Assembly: GCA_964571695.1 (NCBI GenBank)
Contig: CAZNDG010000004.1
Coordinates: 48,237 to 112,236, forward strand
Source: UBA8958 sp964571695
Lineage (GTDB): Bacteria; Desulfobacterota; Syntrophia; Syntrophales; UBA8958
Direction: 5' to 3'
DNA: 64,000 nt
In this document: piece after piece, positions 41,275 through 52,079 of the stretch
How the letters are laid out: every line of letters starts with the position of its first letter
How positions within the stretch are numbered: the stretch's first letter is position 1
Made by a program: the position numbers and the translations under genes
The notes under the pieces: generated by a model
Database searches by the model: none
The model's input: only the letters and a program-made list of their open reading frames with translations
What the model was told of the DNA's origin: nothing

Positions 41275-42281
41275 AAGATGCCGTCCAGCGGGGTCCCGCA
41301 ATGCATGCAGGCGGCATTCCTCAGCATCAGACCTTCCACGTAAAATCCGTAACGCCCGATCAGGAGTCGTCCGCATCCCGGACAAAAGGTGTTTTCCCCT
41401 TCATCCCCGGGAACATTGCCGCTGTAAACATACTTGAGCCCCCGGGCCCTGCCTATTTTCCGGGCCGTATCGAGACGCTTCCGGGGAGTGGCCGGAAGGT
41501 CGTTCATTTGGTAGCGGGGGTGGAATCTGCTGATATGCCAAGGGGTTTCCTTCCCCAGCCCGGCCAGGAAGGCGGCGATTTGATCGATTTCCTCCTCGCT
41601 GTCGTTGAGCCCGGGAATCAGCAGCGTCGTGACCTCCACCCAAATCCCCGCCGCTTTCATCCGCCCGAGGGTATCGAGAACCGGCTGGAGCCTGGCGCCG
41701 CATTGCTGCTGGTAAAACTCGTCCCGAAAGGACTTCAGGTCCACATTGGCCCCATCGAGATAGGGAGAGATGGTCGCCAGCGCCTCTTCACTCAGGTAGC
41801 CGTTCGTGATAAAAATATTTTTTATCCCCTGCCCCCGGGCAAGACGGGAGATGTCATAGGCAAATTCAAAGAATACCGTCGGCTCCGTGTAGGTGTAGGC
41901 AATGGTCCGGGCGCCGGCGCCGGCGGCCCGGGCCACAATTTCGGCGGGGGAAACCTTTCTCCCCGGTACTGTCCCCGCCTCCCGGGGCAGTTGGGAGATC
42001 TCGTGATTCTGGCAAAACCGGCATCGGAAATTGCATCCCACCGTGGCCACGGAATAGGACCGCGATCCCGGATGGATATGGAAAAAGGGCTTTTTCTCAA
42101 TGGGATCGACGTTTTCCGCGATCACCGCGCCATAGACGAGGCTGTAGAGCACCCCGCCGCGGTTCTCCCGGACCCCGCAGATGCCCCGCCGGCCCTCCTT
42201 GATTAGACAATGGTGGGCGCAGAGGAGGCAGCGCACCTGGCTGTCCGCCAGTGGTTCAAAAAGCATGGCTTCCCTGGTCAT
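41271..42281 (-). CDS. amrS: AmmeMemoRadiSam system radical SAM enzyme (AmrS-like)
   Basis: This 336-residue radical SAM protein is of the AmrS type, related to pyruvate-formate-lyase activases. An N-terminal Cys set (RCLLCAHHCLIKEGRRGICGVRENRGG) precedes the cluster motif CNFRCRFCQNHEIS, and the C-terminus has a zinc-ribbon-like pair (FCPGCGRLL, ACMHCGTPL). IAYTYTEPTVFFEFA and DLKSFRDEFY are family segments. The start at 42281 overlaps the methyltransferase stop (ATGA); a longer frame upstream lacks support. AmrA/AmrB partners are not adjacent. Confidence 0.9.
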   Translation of the reverse strand: MTREAMLFEPLADSQVRCLLCAHHCLIKEGRRGICGVRENRGGVLYSLVYGAVIAENVDPIEKKPFFHIHPGSRSYSVATVGCNFRCRFCQNHEISQLPREAGTVPGRKVSPAEIVARAAGAGARTIAYTYTEPTVFFEFAYDISRLARGQGIKNIFITNGYLSEEALATISPYLDGANVDLKSFRDEFYQQQCGARLQPVLDTLGRMKAAGIWVEVTTLLIPGLNDSEEEIDQIAAFLAGLGKETPWHISRFHPRYQMNDLPATPRKRLDTARKIGRARGLKYVYSGNVPGDEGENTFCPGCGRLLIGRYGFYVEGLMLRNAACMHCGTPLDGIF

Positions 42282-43045
42282 TTGATCACCCTCACCACCC
42301 CGGGCACGGGCCGCCGGCCTTCGGCGCCGATGGTTAACGGTCCCCGAATGGGCTCCTGAAGAGTAACCTGCGTAAAGGTGACGGAAAACGACAAGCCCAG
42401 AAAAGCGCCGAAGGGATTGTTCATGACGGGGAGGATCTCCTCGAAACCGGCGGCGAATCCATACCAGCCGGAGGGCAGGAAGATTACGCTCCCCCACCGG
42501 ATCCGAACCCCCGCCAATTGGCGGCGAATCATCGCCGCCAGCGCCGCGATACTGAAGAAACGGGCATGATTGTACAGGGAAGGGCCAAAGGCGCCGGCGA
42601 CCCGCCGGGCCACGCCCAGACAGGAAAATTTATTGAGGACGCCGACAAATACCCGGCCCCGGCAAACCCGGATGGCTTCCCGCAGGGCCTGTTCGGGATC
42701 GGTGGTAAACTCCAGCGCGGTGATCAGCGTGACAATGTCGAACTCATTGTCGGAAAAGGGGAGATCCTCCGCTGCTCCCAGGTAAAAACCCGCCTTGGCG
42801 CCCATCTTCCGGCGGGCCTGATCCAGCATGGGGGCCGAAGCGTCCAGACCGGTTACATCGCACCCCTTGCGCCGGAATAGCCAGAGATGATCCCCCGTCC
42901 CGCAGCCCACGTCGAGAAGCCGCTCCCCGCCCCGGGGCTGAGTCAAATCGAGGATCAGGCTTTTTTCCCGGCTGTCGATATAACGTCCGGGGGGCGTATC
43001 ACGCCAGTTGTCATAGGATCGGGCAATCTCTTCCGTAAAGATCAA
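42278..43045 (-). CDS. Class I SAM-dependent methyltransferase
   Basis: This methyltransferase of about 255 residues has the SAM-binding core: LLDVGCGTGDHLWLF (motif I, GxGxG), GCDVTGLDASAPMLDQAR, AAEDLPFSDNEFDIVTLITALEF and a helical cap. Substrate unknown. I place the start at TTG 43045, directly after moaA with GGAGG 9 nt upstream; an ATG at 43084 inside moaA would add 13 residues. It is coupled to amrS by a 4-nt overlap, so the two probably act together or are merely cotranscribed. Confidence 0.82.
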   Translation of the reverse strand: MIFTEEIARSYDNWRDTPPGRYIDSREKSLILDLTQPRGGERLLDVGCGTGDHLWLFRRKGCDVTGLDASAPMLDQARRKMGAKAGFYLGAAEDLPFSDNEFDIVTLITALEFTTDPEQALREAIRVCRGRVFVGVLNKFSCLGVARRVAGAFGPSLYNHARFFSIAALAAMIRRQLAGVRIRWGSVIFLPSGWYGFAAGFEEILPVMNNPFGAFLGLSFSVTFTQVTLQEPIRGPLTIGAEGRRPVPGVVRVIK

Positions 43046-43050
43046 ACCCC

Positions 43051-44043
43051 TCAACCTCCGATTGCCGACATGTTCTTCCCGCATTCCCGAATGTAGTTTC
43101 CCTCCGGGCGGATCTCGTGTTTCCGGGGCTTCTTGGCGATCGCCTCCCCGATGAGGGTCTTGATCAGGTCATCCGCGCATCCGGAGCGCAGGGGTCCCTT
43201 CAAGTCGATCTCCGCGTCGGAAAAGAGGCAGGAACGCAGATGTCCTTCCGCCGTCAGACGCAGACGGTTGCACCGGTGGCAGAAGTGATTGCTCATCGCG
43301 GTGATGAAACCTATTTTGCCGGCGCCGCCGTCGATGCGATACATCCTGGCCGGGCCATCCGTCCGGTCCCGGGCGCCGTTCACCGGCAGGAGGGGATAGT
43401 TCCTCTCGATTGCCCCCATGATCTCTTCGCAGGCCAGATACTTGCCGATATTATCCCGGCCGGCATGACCCACCGGCATAAGCTCGATGAATCTTACCTG
43501 ATAGGGACGGTTCAGAGTCAGACGGGCAAAATCGAGGATTTCATTGTCATTGAAACCCTTCATTGCCACCACATTGATCTTGATCGGGGCAAAGCCCTGG
43601 GCGAAAACCGCATCGATACCCCGGAGGGCATTTGCCAGCGACCCCCCCCGGGTAATGTAGTAGTACTTTTCCCGGTTCAGTGAGTCCAGGCTGATATTGA
43701 GGCGGCATACCCCGGCGGCGCGCAGATCCGCGGCATACCTTTCCAGCAGGACGCCATTGGTGGTGAGGCTGAGGTCCTCTATCCCCGGCATGAGCTTGAG
43801 GGCGGTCATAAAGGGGATCACTCCCCGCCGGACCAGCGGTTCGCCGCCCGTCACCCGGACTTTGGCAACGCCGAGGCCAACGGCGATCCGCACGATCCGG
43901 AGAATCTCCTCGTACCTCAGGATGTCGTCGTGACCGATGAGGGACAGCCCTTCCTTGGGAACGCAATACCGGCAACGCAAATTACAGCGGTCGGTAATGG
44001 AAACCCGCAAATAGTTTATATCGCGTTGGTAATTGTCATTCAT
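43051..44043 (-). CDS. moaA: GTP 3',8-cyclase (molybdenum cofactor biosynthesis)
   Basis: This radical SAM enzyme converts GTP into the precursor that MoaC turns into cyclic pyranopterin phosphate, the first step to molybdopterin. The 330 residues show the SAM cluster motif CNLRCRYC (21-28), RVTGGEPL, LTTNG, LNISLDSL, and the C-terminal cluster CHRCNRLRLTAEGHLRSCLF. The protein ends in ..IGG, the conserved double-glycine tail. It starts the operon with methyltransferase and amrS. Molybdoenzymes are elsewhere. Confidence 0.96.
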   Translation of the reverse strand: MNDNYQRDINYLRVSITDRCNLRCRYCVPKEGLSLIGHDDILRYEEILRIVRIAVGLGVAKVRVTGGEPLVRRGVIPFMTALKLMPGIEDLSLTTNGVLLERYAADLRAAGVCRLNISLDSLNREKYYYITRGGSLANALRGIDAVFAQGFAPIKINVVAMKGFNDNEILDFARLTLNRPYQVRFIELMPVGHAGRDNIGKYLACEEIMGAIERNYPLLPVNGARDRTDGPARMYRIDGGAGKIGFITAMSNHFCHRCNRLRLTAEGHLRSCLFSDAEIDLKGPLRSGCADDLIKTLIGEAIAKKPRKHEIRPEGNYIRECGKNMSAIGG

Positions 44044-44252
44044 TCTTGCCGTTCCCTAACACAAATCTAAAACCGGCGCAAGTGATTGAACGGTAGTCAA
44101 TCTTCACGGGACCGGCTCGGCAATCCTTCCCTACGATCTTACCGGCCCTGCGGTTTTTCTTCCGTTAAATCAGCCTTGACAGCGCGGTTTTTATCCATTA
44201 GTGATTAGTCATCACACTCGGCGGGGTTATGCCGGCAGGGAGTCCGTGGATC

Positions 44253-44735
44253 ATGAAGAAAGCACCCATTACCAAAGCAGGTTTTGAAAAGATCAAGAGG
44301 GAATTGGAGCATTTGAAATCCGTCGCCGTGCCGGAGAACGTCCGGGATATCGAAACGGCCCGGGCCCATGGCGACATTTCCGAGAATGCCGAGTACACCG
44401 CCGCCAAGGAAAGACAGGCCTTCATTCACGGCAAGATTCAGGAGTTGGAGAATAATCTCGCCACCTCGGAGATCATCGACATCAGGAATATCGCCAACGA
44501 CAAGATCGTCTTCGGGGCCTCCGTGGTCATCGCCGACGCCAAGACAGGAAAGGAAACCACCTATCAACTTGTCGGTCCTTATGAATCGGACATCGCCCAG
44601 TGCAAGATCTCCGTAATTTCCCCGATCGGCAAGGCCCTGGTGGGCAAGTGCATCGGCGACACCGCCCGGGTCAATGCCCCCGGCGGGGTCAGGGAGTTTG
44701 AGATCGTCGATATAATTGTCGCCGAACAGGAATGA
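44253..44735 (+). CDS. greA: Transcription elongation factor GreA
   Basis: GreA rescues backtracked RNA polymerase by stimulating transcript cleavage. The 160 residues have the N-terminal coiled-coil finger (about 5-75: PITKAGFEKIKRELEHL, ARAHGDISENAEYTAAKERQAFIHGKI with the acidic tip) and the C-terminal FKBP-like domain (ISPIGKALVGKCIGD). The ATG at 44253 follows AGGGAG at 10 nt; a longer frame from 44229 is less likely. A possible promoter (TTGACA 44176-44181) lies upstream. Confidence 0.95.
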   Translation: MKKAPITKAGFEKIKRELEHLKSVAVPENVRDIETARAHGDISENAEYTAAKERQAFIHGKIQELENNLATSEIIDIRNIANDKIVFGASVVIADAKTGKETTYQLVGPYESDIAQCKISVISPIGKALVGKCIGDTARVNAPGGVREFEIVDIIVAEQE

Positions 44736-44770
44736 GTACCCCCCTGCCAAGGGCAAGGGCAACAAACGCC

Positions 44771-44812
44771 GGGGGCCGGAGAAGACAACGCTTCACCGGC
44801 CCCCTTGTTTTA
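44771..44812 (+). terminator. Bidirectional-type terminator between greA and atpC
   Basis: GGGGGCCGG pairs with CCGGCCCCC (16-nt loop), followed by TTGTTTTA on the plus strand. It lies between converging greA and the atp operon, so may serve both; on the minus side the T run is weaker. Confidence 0.75.
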
Positions 44813-44832
44813 TATTTCGTATTCGGAGCGAC

Positions 44833-45240
44833 TCAGCCCCTTTCCGCCACTTTCAGACGGGTTTCCGCCTTGGTCACCGCAGACTTGACCCGCTCGTAAT
44901 CGGCGTCTTCCTTGGCCATCTTGGCCAATTTGGCTTCCGCCTCTTCCTTGTCCTTCCGGGCCTGATCACGGTCGATCATGTCGTAGCGATCCGCCCCTTC
45001 AACCAGGATGGTAACCTTGCTGGCCAACACCTCCGCATACCCCGTATCCACAGCGTAGGCGACCTTTTTATTGTCCTGGGTATAGCTCAACTCGCCGATC
45101 TGAATGGAACTCAGCAATGACGCATGCCCTCTCAGGACCCCGAATTCTCCTTCGCTTCCCGGTACGGTTACCTCTTCCACCTTGCCGCTGAAGGCCAGTT
45201 TTTCCGGGGTGACTATTTCCAACAACAGTTCATCTGCCAT
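44833..45240 (-). CDS. atpC: ATP synthase F1 subunit epsilon
   Basis: Epsilon subunit of the F1 rotor stalk, 135 residues. The N-terminal beta-sandwich (ELLLEIVTPEKLAFSGKVEEVTVPGSEGEFGVLRGHASLLS) is followed by two C-terminal helices (about 85-135) that inhibit ATP hydrolysis. Last gene of the operon, 15 nt after atpD. Confidence 0.96.
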   Translation of the reverse strand: MADELLLEIVTPEKLAFSGKVEEVTVPGSEGEFGVLRGHASLLSSIQIGELSYTQDNKKVAYAVDTGYAEVLASKVTILVEGADRYDMIDRDQARKDKEEAEAKLAKMAKEDADYERVKSAVTKAETRLKVAERG

Positions 45241-45254
45241 GTGCTATCCTCCGG

Positions 45255-46661
<1,407 letters not shown>

Positions 46662-46695
46662 ACCCATCTCCTTAAAAAATAAGCGGTTATTTTTA

Positions 46696-47571
46696 TTATC
46701 CCTTTGCCAGGGCCTCGGTGCCGCCGACAATATCCATCAACTCCGCTGTAATTGCATACTGGCGAGCCTTGTTGTACTGTAACGTCAGTGAACCGATCAA
46801 TTCTTCACAGTTACGGGTGGCGTTGTCCATCGCCGCCATTCGCGATCCGTTTTCTCCGGCGTAGGTCTCCAAAAGGGCACGGTAGATGAGGACCCGCACA
46901 TACATGGGAAGAATCCTGTCCAAGAGCACCTCGTCCGAAGGTTCGTAGATGTAATCTATGCGCTTCTCCGGATCCGTCGCCTCTTCCTGTCCAATGGACG
47001 GCAGGGGGAAGAGTCTAACCACGGCGGGGCGCTGGATGGAAACATTCCGGTACTCGTTATAAACCAAATACAGTTCGTCATATTCCTCCTTCACAAAGGA
47101 GGGGATTATGTCGTTGGAGATCTCCACAGCCAGGCTCATGTCAAATTTTTTGAAGACATCGACCCGCTCGTTCATGATCTTGGCCTTCTTCCGGAAGTAA
47201 TCGCGACCCTTTCTACCTACCGGCACCAGGGACACTTCCTTTCCTTCGGATTCCTTTTCCTTGACAAAACGCTCCGTGGCCTTGATGAGGTTGCTGTTGA
47301 AACCGCCACACAGCCCCCGATCAGAGGTCATACAGATGACCCGGAGCTTCTTGGGCGGTCTTACCGCCAGCAGGGGATGGGAACTGGCGTCGACCCGCAG
47401 GGCCAAGCTGTTCAAAACCTCCATGAATTTACCTGCATAGGGACGAAAGTTATCCATACGCATCTGGGCGGTCCGGAACTTGGAGGCCGCCACCATATTC
47501 ATGGCGCTGGTTATCTGCTTTGTTTTTTGAACGGCCCCTATTTGCCTCTTAATGTCCTTAAGTGCGGCCAT
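46696..47571 (-). CDS. atpG: ATP synthase F1 subunit gamma
   Basis: Central rotor shaft, 291 residues. The N-terminal helix (LKDIKRQIGAVQKTKQITSAMNMVAASKF) and C-terminal helix (MDNATRNCEELIGSLTLQYNKARQYAITAELMDIVGG) that form the coiled coil are conserved. The Rossmann-like middle (VICMTSDRGLCGGFNSNL) is intact. Confidence 0.97.
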   Translation of the reverse strand: MAALKDIKRQIGAVQKTKQITSAMNMVAASKFRTAQMRMDNFRPYAGKFMEVLNSLALRVDASSHPLLAVRPPKKLRVICMTSDRGLCGGFNSNLIKATERFVKEKESEGKEVSLVPVGRKGRDYFRKKAKIMNERVDVFKKFDMSLAVEISNDIIPSFVKEEYDELYLVYNEYRNVSIQRPAVVRLFPLPSIGQEEATDPEKRIDYIYEPSDEVLLDRILPMYVRVLIYRALLETYAGENGSRMAAMDNATRNCEELIGSLTLQYNKARQYAITAELMDIVGGTEALAKG

Positions 47572-47626
47572 TAACTCTTACTCCCTTTTTCAAATCGACT
47601 TATTATCTGCTGCCTCGCAACGTTTA

Positions 47627-49138
<1,512 letters not shown>

Positions 49139-49141
49139 GCG

Positions 49142-49687
49142 CTACATCTCCTCCCCTAAGAGATTCCTTATGTTGTTCAGTTGGGTCCTGATACTGTTAT
49201 CATAGACGGTATCCCCTACCCTCACCACGATCCCGCCGAGGAGGGAGGGCTCTTCGATAACGGTCATTTCGACTTTTTTGCTGGTCTGACTTTCGAGTCC
49301 ATTCTGAAGTTTCCGCACCAGTTCCGGAGTCAGCGGGAACGCGGTCTTGACGCTGGCCCTTACTGTTTTCAGGGCTTCGTCCATCAACTCCCTGTAGCAT
49401 TCCACAATGTCGGAAAGAATGACGATCCGTTGCTTGTCCGTAAGCAATTTGAGAAAATTGGCCGTTATGCCCGAAACAGAGGTCTTTTGCAGAATGCTCT
49501 CGACCACGGACTTCTTTTCGGACTGATCAAAGATCGGATTGGCCAGAAACTCCTTGAGATCTTTATTATCACTAATAACCGCCGCAAAGCCGCTCAATTC
49601 TTCGTGGTACTTTTCAAGCTGCTTTTCCTCGAGGGCAATTTCAAAAAACGCCCGGGCGTACCGCTTGGCAATCGTGCTTCCGATCAA
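49142..49687 (-). CDS. atpH: ATP synthase F1 subunit delta
   Basis: Delta subunit, 181 residues, joins F1 to the b/b' peripheral stalk. IAKRYARAFFEIALEEKQLEKYHEEL is the usual N-terminus and GGIVVRVGDTVYDNSIRTQLNNI the conserved C-terminal motif. It overlaps atpF by 4 nt. Confidence 0.96.
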   Translation of the reverse strand: MIGSTIAKRYARAFFEIALEEKQLEKYHEELSGFAAVISDNKDLKEFLANPIFDQSEKKSVVESILQKTSVSGITANFLKLLTDKQRIVILSDIVECYRELMDEALKTVRASVKTAFPLTPELVRKLQNGLESQTSKKVEMTVIEEPSLLGGIVVRVGDTVYDNSIRTQLNNIRNLLGEEM

Positions 49688-50277
49688 TGTTTTATCACCA
49701 CCTTATCCATATATTCTTTGACCATCTTTTCGTGATCCTGAATCGTTATATTCCGTTTGAGGAGTTCTTCGGCAAGCTGAATGGAGAGCTGCGCCGCTTC
49801 GGCCCGCAACTGGTTCCGGGCCGTGCTGAATTCCTGTTCCATCCGGGCCTTGGTGTCTTCCTCGATCTTTACGGCCGCTTTTTGGGCCTCCTCGATCATC
49901 TTCTCTTTTTCCGCCATGCCCTGGACCTTGATCAGCTCCGCGATGCCGTCGATCTCTTCGGTGGCCTTCTCCAGTTTGGAGACATACTCCTTGTATTTTC
50001 TTTCCGCATCTTCCTTGGCTGCCTGGGCCTGATTGAGCGATTCCTTGATGTCGTTGCGACGGCCGGCAAAAAACTCCTTGACCTTCTTGGCCGAAAGCCA
50101 CCACAGGAAACCGGCGAGGATGGCGAAATTCAACATCCGGTAGCCGAAGTCCTTCCAGTCGATGGGATGATGTTCCTCTCCACCGCCGGCGGCATAGGCG
50201 ACCGTCCCCGCCACTAAAACCATCAACCCGGCAATCAGGACGGATTTGATCATTTTCCGACGATTGTCGTTTCTCAT
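49684..50277 (-). CDS. atpF: ATP synthase Fo subunit b, with signal-peptide-like N-terminus
   Basis: Peripheral stalk subunit b, 197 residues. Unlike the short E. coli b, it begins with a signal-like hydrophobic stretch (about 10-30, ending VAYAAGG), then a membrane helix (FAILAGFLWWLSAKKV, about 50-66) and a long charged coiled coil (about 70-190). This two-segment form is common in deltaproteobacteria. It overlaps atpF' and atpH. Confidence 0.93.
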   Translation of the reverse strand: MRNDNRRKMIKSVLIAGLMVLVAGTVAYAAGGGEEHHPIDWKDFGYRMLNFAILAGFLWWLSAKKVKEFFAGRRNDIKESLNQAQAAKEDAERKYKEYVSKLEKATEEIDGIAELIKVQGMAEKEKMIEEAQKAAVKIEEDTKARMEQEFSTARNQLRAEAAQLSIQLAEELLKRNITIQDHEKMVKEYMDKVVIKH

Positions 50278-50702
50278 TGGAGACTCCTTCCCAATACCTT
50301 TTCAGCGATCTCCGCCGATATCTTCTGGGATTGATTTTTCAGGACCTGCCTGGCGCCCTCCACTTCCTGGCTCACCCGGGCCTGAAATTCCGCCAGCATC
50401 GCCGGAATCTTGCCGCGCTTCTCATCGATGATGGCCTTGGCACCATCCGCGGCTTCCTTGAGGATTTCGCTTTTTTTATCCAAAGCCGCCTGCTTGGCCT
50501 GGCGGAGCTTCTCTTCATACTCCGCCGCCTTTTGTTCGACGGTCAGATTGAGGCGCTTGATTTCATCCTCCGATTCATCGAGGCGCGCCTTCCTCCTGTC
50601 GAGGATGGAGAGAATGGGTTTATAAAGCAGATAGTTGAGGATTACAATCAGGACCAGAAAGTTGGCCATCTGAATAAATAGGGTAAGGTTTATATCGACC
50701 AC
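50274..50702 (-). CDS. ATP synthase Fo subunit b'
   Basis: The b' paralogue of the peripheral stalk, 142 residues, with a membrane helix at the start (FIQMANFLVLIVILNYLLYKPI) and a coiled coil afterwards (about 35-140). A heterodimeric b/b' stalk is usual in this group, in cyanobacteria and in chloroplasts. A GTG start with GAGAGG upstream. First gene of the atp operon. Confidence 0.93.
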   Translation of the reverse strand: MVDINLTLFIQMANFLVLIVILNYLLYKPILSILDRRKARLDESEDEIKRLNLTVEQKAAEYEEKLRQAKQAALDKKSEILKEAADGAKAIIDEKRGKIPAMLAEFQARVSQEVEGARQVLKNQSQKISAEIAEKVLGRSLQ

Positions 50703-50731
50703 TTTTTTTACCTCTCGATTATGGCTGTTTC

Positions 50732-50771
50732 AAAAAAAAACCGGATGCAGAGGGATGCTCTTCCACCCGGT
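50732..50771 (-). terminator. Intrinsic terminator in the leader of the atp operon
   Basis: On the minus strand ACCGG...CCGGT with inner pairs (AGAG/CTCT) and a run of nine T ends about 30 nt before the first atp gene. A weak promoter candidate (TTGACA 50904-50899) lies between rodA and it. It may end the mre-rod transcript, or act as an attenuator if the operon promoter is upstream. Confidence 0.7.
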
Positions 50772-50932
50772 ATCTTCGTCAATCTTCAGTTTCTACAACG
50801 AGCCCGATAACACCAAAACCGCGGTCATGTAAGAATAAATACAAAACCCGAACCTCCCTTGCCAAAAGCGCGGCTTACTAATCATAAGTCGTGTTGCTTG
50901 TCAAGCTTTTTTTGGCCGAATACCGCCCAGGT

Positions 50933-52042
50933 TTACGGTAGCAGGATAAATCTCCGCATGCTGATATTGATCAGCAAACCCATGGACATCATGAGGACGA
51001 CGACGGAAGATCCCCCATAACTCAAAAAAGGCAGAGGGACCCCCACCACGGGCAAAATGCCCAGAACCATCCCGATATTGATAAATATCCCCCAGAAAAT
51101 CATGATCGTAATCCCGTAAGCGATGAGGGTTCCCGGCAGGTCCCGGGCGTTCCGGGCAATCTTCAAACCCCAGAGAACAAGGAAGAGGAAAAGGATTGCC
51201 AGGACCATGCCCCCGGCAAAACCCCATTCTTCGGCAAAGACGGAAAAGACAAAATCCGTCTGCTGTTCCGGGAGGAATTTCAACTGGGTCTGGGTCCCCT
51301 TCAGAAAACCCTTGCCGAGCAGGCCTCCCGAACCAACGGCAATCATGGACTGGATAATGTGATAGCCGGAGCCGAGGGGATCGCGTTCCGGATCGAAAAA
51401 GGTCAGAATTCGATCTTTTTGATAATCCTTGAGAAAATGCCAGGCCAGGGGGATCATGAGCAGGCCGGTGATTCCGCTGATGAGGAGATCCTTGATCCGG
51501 ACGCCCACAAAAAGGATCATGGACAAAAAGATGATCAACAGCATCAAGGCCGTGCCCAGATCGGGCTGGCGGACGATGAGGATGAAAGGCGCCAGGACGA
51601 TCGCCAGCGGCGCCAGCAGATCCTTGAGGCCATAAAAAGTTCCATTGACGCCATGAACGCTGAAATACCGGGACAGAGAGAGAATCAAGGTGAACTTGAC
51701 CAGTTCCGAGGGCTGAAAGGTAAAGCCACCCAGGGCGATCCAGCGCTGGGACCCATGGGTTGTATATCCGTAGAAGGTCACGAAAAGCAAAAGCAGGATG
51801 GCAAAACCGTGGAGGTAATATGCATATTGACTCAACAGTCGATAATCGATGGTGATGATAACGGCCATGAAAAACAGGCCGATAAGGATCCACTGGATCT
51901 GCTTGATATAAAGGGGGAGCTTCGCCGAGGTCAGGCTGAAGCCGGTGCTGTAGATGTTCAGGACGCCGATGGTACAAACGGTAAGGGTGATGACAAGCAG
52001 AGTCCAGTCAAAGCTCAGTAACCACTGTTTATTGAATTTCAT
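50933..52042 (-). CDS. rodA: Rod-shape-determining glycosyltransferase RodA
   Basis: RodA is the SEDS-family peptidoglycan polymerase of the elongasome, working with PBP2. The 369 residues hold about ten membrane segments and the SEDS motifs, with GSQRWIALGGFTFQPSELVKF (first large loop), the FSVFAEEWGF region and PFLSYGGSSVVVLM near the end. It lies directly downstream of mrdA on the same strand. Confidence 0.96.
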   Translation of the reverse strand: MKFNKQWLLSFDWTLLVITLTVCTIGVLNIYSTGFSLTSAKLPLYIKQIQWILIGLFFMAVIITIDYRLLSQYAYYLHGFAILLLLFVTFYGYTTHGSQRWIALGGFTFQPSELVKFTLILSLSRYFSVHGVNGTFYGLKDLLAPLAIVLAPFILIVRQPDLGTALMLLIIFLSMILFVGVRIKDLLISGITGLLMIPLAWHFLKDYQKDRILTFFDPERDPLGSGYHIIQSMIAVGSGGLLGKGFLKGTQTQLKFLPEQQTDFVFSVFAEEWGFAGGMVLAILFLFLVLWGLKIARNARDLPGTLIAYGITIMIFWGIFINIGMVLGILPVVGVPLPFLSYGGSSVVVLMMSMGLLINISMRRFILLP

Positions 52043-52079
52043 CTCATTTTATCTCGCAAATAAACCTGCGGCCGCATAC

